64,000 bases of DNA from Elymus sibiricus (taxonomy: Eukaryota > Streptophyta > Magnoliopsida > Poales > Poaceae). The stretch is taken from NCBI GenBank assembly GCA_039707655.1, contig CM077665.1, positions 137,473,148 to 137,537,147 on the forward strand, written 5' to 3'. Position numbers and translations under genes: made by a program. The notes beneath the pieces were generated by a model. The model was not told the DNA's origin and did not search any database. It saw nothing but the letters and a program-made list of their open reading frames with translations. Positions 1-10,962 of this stretch are shown here, piece after piece. Numbering within the stretch: position 1 is the stretch's first letter; each line of letters starts with the position of its first letter.

Positions 1-1874
1 ATAGTCTTGCCCAGTTCGGGCGTAGAGAGTTGCGTGGTGGGGTTATGCAAGGTAGAGTGCCAACCTGCGTGTTGAGCGTGGCCTTGCGCGATTGTACGGA
101 CAATATTTCCTCCAATTAATTAATACAACTCTCTATTTCAAAAAAAAAATGCGTTTGAAAGTAACATTTTCAAAGCATCAATTTTTTTTACCGCGCATTC
201 CACTAATGTGATTCCGCGATGGAATTTTGTATGCACAACAAACTTTTCTTAAAGTGTGCCACAAAAAAAAATCAGAAATTTTAAACTTTTTTTGATTTTA
301 CTGTTTACACCATGAGCATTTGAGGCCGGGTGTAGAAACTCCACATCTGTACTACTACTCCATCCATGGAAGATGCTTTCTCTCGCGTACACATGCGTCT
401 CATTCCGGCGTGACGCTGCTGTAACGTATTGACTTGAAAGCTCATCCGTGCTGTAACGTACAGAGGGGAAGGTGCCCTCCCTTGTAATGTGTAACCTTCA
501 AGTAATCGCACTGGCACTCAAGGAGCAACCATGGTGTTGTCATGGAATTGTTTAACGGAAAGCACTTTATGGGTTGAGATGGGGGGCTTAAAGATAAAAT
601 CACAGGGATCCCATAGTTTTTCTTACGCAAACATCCGGTAGATTTGGCATTTTGGTACAGTATTAGATGAGTGCCCGCGTGTTTCTACGGAGGACACTCA
701 TGCATAGATAGTAGTTATATCCATTGGCTATTTCATCAAATAATTAAACATGTATTTGCATTCCTATAAAATTCTAAACGATGGGAAAGTGCACAGGAGT
801 AATTTTTTTTTTTGCCTAAAAGATAGATCGACACATTGAAACCTATTATTTCTTTTGACCCACTAGCGAAAATCCCTTGAATGATAATGATAATTTTCTA
901 CGGGGATAAAACAACCTGGGACGGATCCCATTATCGAACTAGGCCCAATTTGGGCCCGCCCACTGTCCGTGCTCAATGACCGATCTGAGGGACGGTCCAG
1001 ATCTATCGCGGGCGAAAAAACTATCCCAATCGAAACCCGAGAAACTATTTCCCCCATTTTGTTCGGATCAAACCAGACAGAGGCGGCGCCAACATCTATT
1101 GGCTTGTCGGTGACTACGCGCGTAGAGCTTGATCTGCCGCAGAGGAACACGAGAACCACAACTACTTGCTGACAATCGCCAAAGTGACGCACAGGTACCC
1201 GCGCCGTCGGCATGAGCGCGGGCCTCTGCACCATGGTAGGTTGGTGGTGAGCGTGGTGATGTGGTCAATGACTAAATGAAGAACGCTGGGTCGAGGTGCA
1301 GGGCGGTGCGGTTCGGCAGCCGCATCGGCCATGAGTTCACGCCAGAGTCGCCGACGGGAACGGCATAGAGGCTACATGGAGAGGGGAGGTTGGGCCACCA
1401 AGGTATAATGTTCCATGTCAAATTTTAGTTTAGGAAGTGTGATTTCTTGTGGACACGAAGTGCCTCCTTTTTCATGCACACAAAGGCAAATAGTCCATGG
1501 CCGTTGTATATTACTATGCACTGTAGCTGCAGAACAGGCAACTAAATCACCACGATAGGAAGTTAAGTTGTTTTTGGAAGCTGTAAATTTTTTGGATTGT
1601 TGTAAACAGATTGCCATGATTTGTTGGTTTACCAAACAGAACGTAGGTTACCCCACCCGATTGACATGCATCAACTGTCTTACCAAATTGATTTGAGGAA
1701 AATCGGGCGATGTGAGGTGGCGTGAGCATTTCATGGGCTAAATGATTGTGGGAAGGGGACAATTGGACGAAAGATGAGACAGACGACATAACACTAAGTT
1801 CTTTTTGAATAGGTGAGATATAAGATTGAGATACGTAAACTAAGAACTGTTTCTGTTTCCTAGAACTTGAAAGT
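1..1874. other. Upstream intergenic DNA, no gene recognised
   Basis: AT-rich stretches alternate with a GC-rich patch at about 900-1370. Short open frames occur on both strands, but none has a recognisable motif, a convincing start context or support from a neighbour. I see no TSD-flanked transposon before 1875. The GC-rich patch could be a decayed gene or transposon fragment, but I cannot assign it. Confidence 0.4.
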
Positions 1875-1982
1875 TACTTCCTCTGTCTCATATTAATTGC
1901 CGCTCAAACGAATGTATCTAACACAGAAATATGTTTAGATACATCTGTTATATCCACAATTTATATGAGCCAGAGGGATTAC
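1875..1982. mobile_element. Stowaway-type MITE (about 108 bp)
   Basis: The left end (TACTTCCTCTGTCTCATA, TAATTG just inside) and the reverse complement of the right end (TAATCCCTCTGGCTCATA, AAATTG just inside) are matching terminal inverted repeats. The CTYCCTCTG start and the TA at both edges fit the Stowaway (Tc1/mariner) consensus. The element lies about 400 bp upstream of the RGP start codon, a usual place for these MITEs. It has no coding capacity. Exact edges are good to within a few bases. Confidence 0.75.
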
Positions 1983-2269
1983 CTGATTGAACTCCACGGC
2001 AAAGAAAAATTAATCATATATATATATATTTTGGAGGGAAAAGTAATCATAGATATGAGCTGACATCATGCCATTTGTTCAAGAGTCTGGACTGCACACC
2101 CTGGCAAGTCTGACTAATTCAGCAAGGACCACACCGACACCGCGTACCGCTCGCTCTCACTTCCACGACAAGCAAAGGGGAAAACGGCAAAAGGTGCAGC
2201 CCACACCGGCCGTGGCCGGTCCACTCTGTCCGGCCCAGCCGGCCCGGGCCCGCACTAAACCCCCGCCCG

Positions 2270-2382
2270 GCCTCCTCCTCCATTATATACCCTGTCCGTT
2301 TCGCACACCTCCCTCACCCCGGCCGACCACCGCCTGCCCGCCCGTCCGTCCCCTGACTGCCTGCCTCCTCCGCCTCGCCGCG
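2270..2382 (+). promoter_or_regulatory. Core promoter and 5' leader of the RGP/UAM gene
   Basis: A TATA-like stretch (ATTATATACC, about 2282-2291) sits about 95 bp upstream of the ATG at 2383. It is followed by a C-rich, CT-rich leader typical of highly expressed grass genes. The transcription start is inferred at about 2315, not seen. A GC-rich stretch with many GGCC/CCGG steps lies just upstream (2200-2270). Confidence 0.55.
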
Positions 2383-5127
2383 ATGGCCGCCGCCCCGTCG
2401 ACGCCGCTTCTCAAGGACGAGCTGGACATCGTCATCCCGACGATCCGCAACCTCGACTTCCTCGAGATGTGGCGGCCCTTCTTCCAGCCCTACCACCTCA
2501 TCATCGTGCAGGACGGCGACCCGACCAAGGTCATCAAGGTGCCCGAGGGCTTCGACTACGAGCTCTACAACCGCAACGACGTCAACCGCATCCTCGGCCC
2601 CAAGGCCTCCTGCATCTCCTTCAAGGACTCGGCCTGCCGCTGCTTCGGATACATGGTCTCCAAGAAGAAGTACATCTACACCATCGACGACGACTGCTTC
2701 GTGAGTGCTCACTCTCCCGCGGCCTCGCTTATGGTATCATGTCACGAGATGTATTCTTCTTACGTAGCGGTGATGATTTTGCTCGATTGGGCTGGATCGC
2801 ATCCGAATTTGGCCGAAATTATGTGGTGTCCTGCACTGTGTGATTCTGTCATGGGACGGGAGGTGGATTCTGGTGTGTGTGGGGCTCAGATCTGGTTGGG
2901 GGAATTGAGGAGAAAGGCGTGATCTCTGATTAATTTCTTCGTGGGGGTGCCGCATTGGGTAGCGGTGTAAATTTCGTGTCTTGTTGTTACTCACGTTACT
3001 AGTTATGATCGCTCGGTTCGCTCGCGTGTAAAATCACGTGATTCGTGCCCCGGTGATCTAGGTGGTCTTTTTTTAGACGAAGTGATCTGGGTAGGTAAAT
3101 GCAATTTTTCACCAGATGACTGACTGATATATCCAGTTTGCACTGCATAGCGTGATAGTCGCATCAACAGATCTGACAGATCTACCAATCAGTTTTGGGC
3201 TAATATGCTTAAATGGCACTTTACACTGCTAACAGTACTCTCTCCGCGCCATATTAATTGACCTCAAACGAGTATCAAGTACTGGAGGGCCATGAGGTGG
3301 AGTAAATTATGGATATGTTGTGTTGGTAGTTTGTTACCCCACAATTGTTGTAGGATTAATAATAATTTCTGATATAACAATGCGACAGTACAAATTGTAA
3401 GTATCGCCTGCCGCCTTACTTTGTCAGTTGTGCCGATGCATCTTTTGTTTGTGTTTGAGGTCCTGATCAGTACTCTTAGCTATGGGACAAATGATTGCCG
3501 AACAATCTTGAAATGATTGCATCCTGCGTGGATCAATCCAAAGCCTAAAGTGATACTAGCATATATGGACTGAGCGATAGATGTGACCATCCTTTTTCTT
3601 TAATGGGCTACATACCATCTTCTGGTTGGATTTTTCTCTAATCATAAAACATAATTTTTTTTATAAACCTACTTTGGCGCAAGGTATTATTTTGACAGCT
3701 ACCTTGACACAAGGTATGTAAAATAACAATTGTATATTCACGTGAGGGCCCCATCTATTTGCTAAATAATTTGGATTTTGTTGGATCTCTGAGATGGCCT
3801 ATGATGCAGAGATCTACTAGTACAGAAGCAAAGTTCTAACTGTAAGAATTGGTCTCTGGCCTGCAATTGTCAATTTCTTTTACCTAGAAAACAATACGCC
3901 ATGTTCCTTTCAGTGGCATCACTCACGCTCAAGGAGGCTCTGAAATAGCTTTCTAGTTTAATTGACAGCCACGCTAGCACATACAAATTCCTGCACTCTC
4001 AAATCTGTTATCTTCGATACATTGTTTTGATCTCGCGTTGGTGTATTGGTGATGCAGGAGATGCCATGCTATTAGCCCGTTGCTAACCTATTATTTTCAC
4101 AAAATCTCAGGTTGCTAAGGATCCATCAGGAAAGGACATCAATGCACTTGAGCAGCACATCAAGAACCTTCTGAGTCCTTCAACTCCATTTTTCTTCAAT
4201 ACTCTGTACGACCCTTACCGTGAGGGTGCTGATTTTGTTCGTGGGTACCCCTTCAGCCTCCGCGAGGGTGCCCCAACTGCTGTTTCTCATGGGCTTTGGC
4301 TCAACATTCCAGACTATGATGCCCCTACCCAGCTTGTCAAGCCTCTTGAGAGAAATAACAGGTGAGAATTTACATTTGGCGCACTAATATTTTAGACAAT
4401 CTCTTCTTTCTAATCCGATGTATCTTTCTTGAGATCAGGTATGTTGATGCTGTTCTTACAATCCCGAAGGGCACCTTGTTTCCAATGTGTGGAATGAACC
4501 TCGCGTTTGACCGTGAGCTCATTGGTCCTGCAATGTACTTTGGCCTTATGGGTGATGGCCAGCCTATTGGTCGCTACGATGATATGTGGGCTGGATGGTG
4601 CACCAAGGTACATTATTTTATTTTCCTTAAAAATTCGTGTCGATGTTATGTCTGTGAATGCAAATTGAACATGTTGGTTGCCATGGATAATTAGTTATAT
4701 CTGCATTGTGAATACGAACAATTGTATCTTGTTTGTTCCCAATTCTTTGTACTGAATTATCTTTTCTCTGCTGGCACAGGTGATTACTGATCATTTGAGC
4801 CTGGGTATTAAGACTGGTCTGCCCTACATCTGGCACAGCAAAGCAAGCAACCCGTTTGTGAACCTAAAGAAGGAATACAACGGCATCTTCTGGCAGGAGG
4901 AGCTGATCCCCTTCTTCCAATCCGTGACCCTCTCAAAGGAGGCCACCACTGTGCAGAAGTGTTACCTTGAGCTGGCCAAGCAGGTGAAGGCAAAGCTCGG
5001 CAAGGTGGATGGCTACTTCAACAAGCTTGCTGACGCCATGGTCACGTGGATCGAGGCTTGGGACGAGCTCAACCCGCCAAAGGGTGCTATCACCACCACA
5101 AACGGCCCTGCTCCGAAGAGCAAGTGA
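2383..5127 (+). CDS. RGP1: UDP-arabinopyranose mutase / reversibly glycosylated polypeptide, four coding exons
   Basis: Coding exons are 2383-2700, 4111-4361, 4439-4607 and 4780-5127, all with GT..AG introns. Together they give 361 residues, the normal length for the plant RGP family. These cytosolic, Golgi-associated enzymes interconvert UDP-arabinopyranose and UDP-arabinofuranose for cell-wall arabinan and arabinoxylan synthesis. The N-terminus has the family signature VIPTIRN. The acidic DDD motif is at residues 102-104 (TIDDDC). The [10 protein letters not shown] stretch, which holds the arginine glycosylated in this family, lies at about residues 150-159. A conserved [11 protein letters not shown] block follows in exon 3. 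No signal peptide or membrane span is seen. The ATG at 2383 was preferred over an upstream in-frame ATG at 2068 because the protein aligns with the family from [10 protein letters not shown] and a TATA box lies between the two. Intron 1 is long (1410 nt) and holds MITE debris. The mutase (UAM1/UAM3-like) assignment rather than a UAM2-like paralogue is inference. Confidence 0.95.
3231..3300. repeat. Stowaway-like MITE remnant in RGP intron 1
   Basis: The sequence CTCTCTCCGCGCCATATTAA, continuing TTGACCTCAAACG, matches the 5' end of a Stowaway MITE. A short inverted counterpart (GGAGGGCCATGAGG) lies about 30 bp away. The element appears truncated or internally deleted. It does not disturb the splice sites. 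Confidence 0.45.
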
Positions 5128-5346
5128 GAGGCAGCAGCATACGTATACAGTTCGTTTGTTCATGTGAACTATCCACACTGAAACACTCCTGTTTGGTTAG
5201 TGTTGATGAACCGAGAAATGTCACTTCGTTGTAACTTAAGTTTACCTTCTTCCCTGGACAACTGCCCTGGTGGTTTTAGGGAACCTACATTTTTGCTTGC
5301 GTTGGAACAGTTGTAATGTCGGAATCGGGTCACCTTCATCAAATAG

Positions 5347-5352
5347 AATAAA
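5347..5352 (+). terminator. Polyadenylation signal of the RGP gene
   Basis: AATAAA occurs 220 bp after the stop codon at 5127, preceded by a T-rich 3' UTR. It is the first canonical near-upstream element after the stop, so the transcript probably ends near 5375. Confidence 0.5.
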
Positions 5353-6479
5353 AGTTACTGGTTACGCCCATACATCGTTTCTTTGGTTTGTACTGTATTT
5401 AAACACCCAGGAACCCGAGAGGGTGGTGGTATTACATTACTTGTTTCTTGGATTTTTCCCTGAACACCCAAGAACTTGCGAGGATGCATTCATTATGCCA
5501 TGGAGAAGTGGCCTTGCCAGTCAAATTCGGTTCCTCAGCTACATGTACATTTCTGGAAAAACAAACTTGAAGATGTGCTCATTTATTTTTACTGATAGAT
5601 GTTGATTCTGAACTCTATTTGGGCATCCTCTTGGGAGCACCCCCTGGCTTCATAGTATACATCACAGCGAACCCTTGGATGCAGGCATCAGAACTATTGG
5701 TCTTTAAACAGGAATTTGAAGTTAATTAAAGAAAGGAATTTAAAGATAGCCACAGCTCAACTCGGCTACCTAGAGCACAAGAAAACAGAGAGGTGATATA
5801 AAGATCGCCAGCACGAGCGCTTCCAGGTCGTTTGTCGGCCACAGCACGAGGGGTTCCACAACTCGGCCACAAGATACAATGATCGGCAGCACCAGCGTCG
5901 AGGAGAAGTCAGGTCAGGGCGCATCTCCTTTTGGATGATGTGGGGGCTCGGCATTCGTTCATGCTTTCCAGCTGGTGAATGAAGCAGCAGTCCAGCAGAT
6001 CAGTGGTTTCCGTTTCCTGCCACTGCCAGGCCAAATCAGCCCGTGGAAGTGGAAGCACACATGTTCACAGAAGGTTTGTAAACAACTGGCAGTAAAGTGG
6101 AAATCATATGATTTCTTAGTGACCAGATGCTCCATAAGGCAGCAGTGGCACACGTGTTCAGGGCAGGTTTGGCAACAACTGGCCAAAGCAGAGCAATAGG
6201 GTGGAAATCTTGTCCAACTCCACCACCAGACACAGCAGGCCATGTAAGCACAGACATGTGATTTCTATTCCTATTTAGGTATCTTGTACACAAACAAAAA
6301 GAAGATTGTTTCTGAACCTTCACATGGTATCCTGAGAGAACTGTTCAAGTTGAGTTTGAGATTTTTTTTTTTTTGCCAGTTTGGATGCCGCCGACTGCTA
6401 ATAGCGCACAGAAAAGAGCATCCATGCGAACCTTAATGAGAGAATAGGCATGCGAAACGAACTGCGCCTGACAAAAGAA
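5353..6479. other. Intergenic spacer with an old direct duplication
   Basis: No gene is recognised. Two diverged direct copies of a stretch of about 65 bp are visible. One is near 6050-6115 (GCACACATGTTCACAGAAGG onward). The other is near 6146-6212 (GCACACGTGTTCAGGGCAGG onward). Both end in GTGGAAATC. The short open frames overlying them are by-products of this repeat. A 14-nt T run lies at about 6362-6375. Confidence 0.4.
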
Positions 6480-6551
6480 CGCCGTTGCCGGGGATCGAAC
6501 CCGGGTCACCCGCGTGACAGGCGGGAATACTTACCACTATACTACGACGAC
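6480..6551 (-). tRNA. tRNA-Asp (anticodon GUC)
   Basis: The minus strand folds as a 72-nt cloverleaf without intron or encoded CCA. The D-arm is TAGTATAGTGGTAAGTA (A box). The anticodon loop is CCTGTCACG with anticodon GTC. The T-arm has GGTTCGATCC (B box), and the acceptor ends GGCAACGGCG. A TTTT Pol III terminator follows within about 10 nt (GTTCTTTTG). The sequence looks like the nuclear plant tRNA-Asp, but acceptor position 6 is C opposite A67, where the usual plant gene has T. This leaves one mismatched pair in the stem. The 3' end is complementary over 18 nt (with CCA) to the primer-binding sites of two Gypsy elements in this window. Confidence 0.95.
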
Positions 6552-7101
6552 TTTTGTTGTTCCTGTTTACAAAATATCTTATATACCGGAAAGTTCGGAT
6601 CCAGATATAGATTTCCGTCCATTGAACACAAGAACTGCTTGTATAAGCCTTTGCAAAATATAATAATGTGGACTGCAATTAAGAGAGCTTCAAACTATGG
6701 AACAATCACCAAAATAAGAAACACGAAACATTCAGGTTGCCACGTATCATGCCGCACTTCCGATCCTCCACTTGATGTAACAATGCTACTAGCCTACAAG
6801 TAGTTAATTAGTTCCGGACAGCCTAAGAACTGCACCCAAGGTTTTAGCTCACGTTTCCAGGTTCTCCGGGCCATGGTGGTGATGCCCTGAGCACTCAGAT
6901 GGGCATCATCATGGAACAGACCAGAAAAAATCCCTCGATGTCTACCTATCTGAATATGCTGTGTGGCACATGCATGTCGCTAAGAAGTGTACCCCTGCTG
7001 GGCCAGCTGCGAAGATGGCAGGGCAGGAACGAAACATGTTCAACCATTAGGACATCCATGGCGCAACCTGCTGCACTGCAACCGCACAAGTGAACACTGC
7101 T
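6552..7101. other. Intergenic spacer, unassigned
   Basis: No coding region or transposon end is recognised. The stretch 6840-7095 is moderately GC-rich. It could be the remains of a gene 3' end on the minus strand, but no motif supports an assignment. Confidence 0.3.
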
Positions 7102-7261
7102 GAGTGCATATCAGGTGATACCGGGGCATCGATGATACGCTGATCCCGCGCGTCCTCAGCCGTCGATCTGGAGATCCAACGGGTCGGATCTCCAGATCGA
7201 CGGCTGAGGACGCGCGGGATCAGCGTATCATCGATGCCCCGGTATCACCTGATATGCACTC
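7102..7261. repeat. Perfect 76-bp inverted repeat with an 8-nt loop
   Basis: Positions 7102-7177 are the exact reverse complement of 7186-7261, with AACGGGTC (7178-7185) between them. The symmetry stops abruptly on both sides. The arms are GC-rich and carry no open frame. A transcript from either strand would fold into an uninterrupted 76-bp RNA hairpin. There is no obvious TSD, and the TIRs match no MITE family I know. It could be a very young fold-back insertion or an inverted duplication. Confidence 0.9.
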
Positions 7262-7572
7262 CGCTGCCCTTAATTTTCACGCTGCTAGCGCCATGGCGTG
7301 ACGATTGACGACTGGAGGAGTGCCTGCCGTCTGCTGTAGCACCAGTAGCAGTGCTGCAGCTGCGTTGGCGAGATCGGAATATCGGATTGGACATGGACGC
7401 CGCCGACACAGGGAAGACTATACGCGTCAGGAAACACATGGTGGTGGCCGGCCACTCGAAAGCTCCACGGGGCCTCACGCCTGAAACCTGACGCTTGACT
7501 GATGTTTGACTGATTGACTATATAGGAGGAGGCGCTCCCACTCCCACTCCCAGGGGGAACATCTGCCTCTTA
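7262..7572. other. Spacer between the palindrome and the Harbinger element
   Basis: A weak minus-strand open frame (7245-7478) has no recognisable domain. Around 7489-7522 there is a short imperfect GACTGAT/TTGACTGATT repeat. A TATA-like CTATATAGG is at about 7519. Nothing further is supported. Confidence 0.3.
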
Positions 7573-7769
7573 GGCCAACTCCAGCGCACGACCCAAACAG
7601 ACGTCTGTTTTGTTCGGATTCTGTCCGTTTGGGGCGGGCAATGGGGTCATGTCCGGGCCTTTTCTGGGATGCGGTGGCCGTGCGCCCAACGCGCGGACGC
7701 ATCCTTCGGTCCATCCTGTCCGCCTCCTGGTTCGAAGACACATATTCGAATAAACCACGTCCTGGTTCA

Positions 7770-7903
7770 CGTCGGCAACATAGCCAGCCTACACGACCTC
7801 GCTGGCAACACATCCAGCCTCCAAAATGAATATATTTCTCGCCGGCAACACAGCCAGCCTCCAAAATGAATAGGTTTCTCGCCGGCACACAGCCAGCGGC
7901 CGG
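7770..7903. repeat. Short degenerate tandem repeat in the Harbinger element
   Basis: The phrase GGCAACAYAGCCAGCCT recurs at about 7773, 7803, 7842 and 7880. In the last copies it is linked by CCAAAATGAATA and TTTCTCGCC, giving units of about 30-40 bp. The repeat lies between the TIR and the 3' end of the ORF1 gene and is probably in its 3' UTR. Confidence 0.6.
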
Positions 7904-7931
7904 CACCCCGTGCCACAGCCGAACAGACCGC

Positions 7932-9881
7932 CTAGTTCAGGCCGTCGGCGTCGAACATCTCTTTCTGCCGGGCCTCGAACCAGCTCCTCGTCTTCTCGCT
8001 CATCTTGCTCAAGTCGACGCTCATGATCGCTAGCGCCACCTCCTTTGCTTTGGTTGCGGCATTGGCGGCCTCGATGTCGAGCTGCCTCTGCCTGGCCGCG
8101 GCATTGGCGGGCTCGATGTCGAGCTGCCTCTGCATGGCCGCCTCCTCCATGTCGATCTTCCTCTTCTTGGCCGCCTCCTCCATCTCAAGCTTCTTCGTTT
8201 GAAGCTGTAGGTATTGCTTCATTTGCTCCTCCTTGCCTTGTCGCTTTTTCTCGTCCCTAAATTCCTTTTGAGACATCATGCCGTGCAAAGTCTCATGCAA
8301 GGCAAAGGATGCCGCATCACGCTTGTCGTCCATCTTGGAGTTGGTCTTGCCCCTCGGCCTCTTCAACGCCTCACCGTCTCCACCTCCGGCCAACTCGGCC
8401 GTCTTCTTTCCTCTCTTCCTTTGAAGTTCGCAGTATTGATCTTTGAACTTACGGCAATTGTTGATGATCGTCCAACAATGCGTGAGAGTGAATGGCTTGT
8501 CATTGTGCCGGGCCTTGAATGCTTCCAAAGATTGAAATGCCTACACGATCAAACAAGAATTGGACATGCAAACATATAGAAGGCCGAAGCCTCGGCCGTA
8601 GCAACGAAAAATAAGATACCATACCATGTCCCCAATGCCGAGACCACTCACGGGGCGTGCTTCAACGCTTTCAAGTGCGGCTTGATACTTGTTGCATTCT
8701 TGTTGGATGAACAACCACCTCTTTTGAATCGAGTTGATGCTACGATCGCTTGTAAATTGGTAGGGCGGAAACAACTTTCTTTCATGGAATGTTTTGTGAA
8801 CTCTTGTCCAAAAAACAATTCCCTTTTGTTGTGCACCGACCCTAGGATCTTGGCCAATCTCCTTCCAACTTTCGCAAATCAACTTGTCCTCATCTTATGT
8901 GTATGATCCCGTACGAATGCTCTTCTTCCTCTTTTGTGCTTCCACTCTTTGGGTGAGCTCGTCGATGAACAATGGTTCGCCCGCAATATCGACGCCGTCC
9001 TCTTCTTCTTCATCACCTTCACCTTCGGAATAGATGTCATCATCTTCATGCCACGAGTCACCATGGTCGTCGGCCTCAAAGTCTTCATCGGCAACGTATG
9101 GGTCTCCGCGGCCATCCTGACTCTGGGTCTCCTCGGGATCGAAGGCATCGCCATGCCCACCCATCTGGAAGGCCTCGCCACGGCCCTCGTAGATGACATT
9201 CTCCATGAACTCGTTGTAGTCGGGGTCCTCGACCGTCGACGTTGGTGTTGGCATTCCGCCGAACAGGACGCGGGGCGACGGCATGGTGGTCGTAGACGGC
9301 GGCCGTGCTGGCTTTCTTTGCATCTCGACAGACGGGCGGCTGCCGCTGCTAGACCCCGGCGTGATGTTGAGGTCGATGACGGCCGAGGGGCGCGGGGTGG
9401 ACGGCGCCATCACTCCAACGTCCGATGACCCCGAGAAACGGGTCTGGCCTTCGTACCTTGGCGGCAATGGGGTGGTCCTCGATGTCGGCGAGGGGCACTG
9501 CGGAGGCCGGGCGACCGACGAGCCTGTGCTCGTCGGGCCGACGGGAGTTGTCAGGAAGCTCGTCGGACGGCACAGCCCAAGCATGAGGAGGGCGTGTGCT
9601 TTGTTGACGATGTCCTCCTTCTCGTCGACGTCGGCCTTGTGCCGCGCGGCCTCCAACGCAGCGCGCTCGGCGGCGAGCATGGCCGCAGCGTCCTTGCCCT
9701 TCTGCGCCCCCCGTCGATTCCTCCTCTTGGCCGATTCCGCGGCCAACTTTGCGAGCTCTGCCAGCGTGAGATCCGCCCGAGACTTCTTCGGTGCCTTCTT
9801 CGGACCCTTGGTCGCCTTCTTCTTCACCTGTCGGGGCGGGTCTACGGCCTGGCCGCCGGAATTCGGCGGGGCGTCGGCCAT
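7932..9881 (-). pseudogene. Harbinger ORF1-like Myb/SANT protein with one nonsense codon
   Basis: The best start is the ATG at 9881-9879. Exon 1 runs to 8625, then an 84-nt GT..AG intron (8624-8541), then exon 2 from 8540 to the stop at 7932. The N-terminal third is basic and Ala/Pro-rich. A long acidic low-complexity stretch (about 9000-9200) precedes a SANT/trihelix-like segment with DEDKLICESWKEIG and FWTRVHKTFH (8894-8770). Exon 2 encodes a NAM-associated C-terminal-like region: CWTIINNCRKFKDQY, then an Ala/Glu/Arg-rich coiled coil. In PIF/Harbinger systems such proteins work with the transposase in DNA binding and nuclear import. An in-frame TAA at 8897-8895 lies immediately before DEDKL and cuts the DNA-binding domain off from the N-terminus. 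The reading frame is otherwise open on both sides, so this looks like a single recent nonsense change. Confidence 0.8.
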
Positions 9882-10208
9882 GGCGGGATGGTGGTGGGCG
9901 AAGGCGAAATCTGGACGTGGGAGGGTTTGGGGGGGAAGGGAGGGGGAAATGGGGCCAAATGGGGCGCCGGGCGGGTTCTCTGTGCCACCGACGGGCGGGC
10001 CAGGGGAGGACAAGCGCGCGCGTCCCGCCCGTCCGCGCGCTGTCCGTTTTACCCCAAAGGCAGACCAAAATTGGGCCGGGGATGGGTCAAAAGCGGACAG
10101 AAAACGGACAAAAGTCCGTTTGCGCCCGCGCGCTGGGCCTTCTGATATGTCCGTTTTGCCCCAAACGGACGCACCCGGACAGGATGGGGTCGTGCGCTAG
10201 AGTTGGCC

Positions 10209-10672
10209 TTATGTTTCAAGTTTCAACCTTGCTCAGCACGTCACGACTTCCACCGTCTCAGTAGCCCGCTGTAAATGTTAGATGTTTAACCCCGATGCAT
10301 GTTCTAGTCGCTCGGTGTTAGGTTTCTTCAATTTCGTCAGAGAATGATGTATGATCATCAATTTTCACTAGTGGTGATCTTACCATACACGGATTGAACA
10401 ACGTCTTGGTCCTAACTAGGAAACATATGACACTTTATCATATCTACCAACAAATGACAATACAAATTAAGAAGCGTGTGGCGAAATAGGGAAAATTCCA
10501 TCGATGGTAACTAGGTGGAAGTCCATCCTCGTTCTCTTCTTCTTCTTCTTCAGCTGCTGCTTGTTCTTTTCTTGTATTCATGCCTATTCTTGCTCTTTTT
10601 CATATCTAACATCTGTTATCAGCCTCCTGCTCCCGAATGTTTGTGAAGCCTGGCGAAAAGTGTTCTTTTCAT
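10209..10672. other. Intergenic spacer, unassigned
   Basis: Apart from the TTA TSD at the left edge, no transposon end or gene is recognised. A TTC-rich stretch (about 10535-10552) gives a spurious small open frame. Confidence 0.3.
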
Positions 10673-10945
10673 TCAAAGCATCCACAAAGCCTCTGTGTCG
10701 GTACAGTTGTAGATGTAGTTCAGATTCGCTATGCTCTCCTGATCCTGGATTAACAATGGACCATATCGGCTAACAGTCTTGTCATTCAGATGAAAAACTC
10801 TTTTACGGACCAACAAAATGCAGGTGTAAATCACAGCTATCAGCGATGCTGCCTGAACTACCAGATTCGTCCATTCATCCACAACCTTGGCAACATCCAT
10901 GGTGCGGTGAGCAATGGCGCAATTGATCCTACACCGTCCAAACAA
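10673..10945 (-). pseudogene. Possible gene fragment encoding one membrane segment
   Basis: A minus-strand open frame contains MDVAKVVDEWTNLV followed by a hydrophobic stretch LVVQAASLIAVIYTCILLV and a basic residue cluster (VRKR). This reads like an N-terminal transmembrane anchor. Upstream on the same strand (10990-11130) is a GCC/CCG-rich leader-like sequence interrupted by a G homopolymer. No domain follows and the frame ends after about 90 codons. It may be a truncated first exon or a chance frame. Confidence 0.25.
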
Positions 10946-10962
10946 ATGACCTAACAGAACAA

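Larger units (their letters stand above)
7573..10208 (-). mobile_element. PIF/Harbinger DNA transposon carrying only ORF1
   Basis: The element starts GGCCAACTCCAGCGCACGAC. Its other end, read in reverse complement, starts GGCCAACTCTAGCGCACGAC, so the TIRs match at all but one position. It is flanked on both sides by TTA (7570-7572 and 10209-10211), the PIF/Harbinger target. The 2636-bp body contains one gene, on the minus strand, of the Myb/SANT-like ORF1 type. No DDE transposase is visible, so the element is non-autonomous and would need a transposase from elsewhere. Subterminal regions repeat motifs of the type GTCCGTTTGGGGC and GCCCCAAACGGAC. Confidence 0.85.

Noticed and set aside
863..1234. 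123-codon minus-strand open frame
   Set aside because: No recognisable motif, overlapping open frames on both strands, and GC-rich composition that keeps frames open by chance.
2068..2922. A longer open frame starting upstream of the RGP ATG and running into intron 1
   Set aside because: The TATA-like box and leader lie inside it, family similarity begins only at 2383, and the part after 2700 is intron sequence beyond a clear GTGAGT donor.
7102..7261. Annotating the inverted repeat as a microRNA precursor
   Set aside because: A perfect 76-bp stem without bulges is unlike plant MIRNA foldbacks and fits a siRNA-producing hairpin or young fold-back element better; no target or expression data are available.
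9283..10200. 305-codon plus-strand frame in the Harbinger element
   Set aside because: It is the shadow of the minus-strand ORF1 gene, whose domains, intron and coding features are on the other strand.
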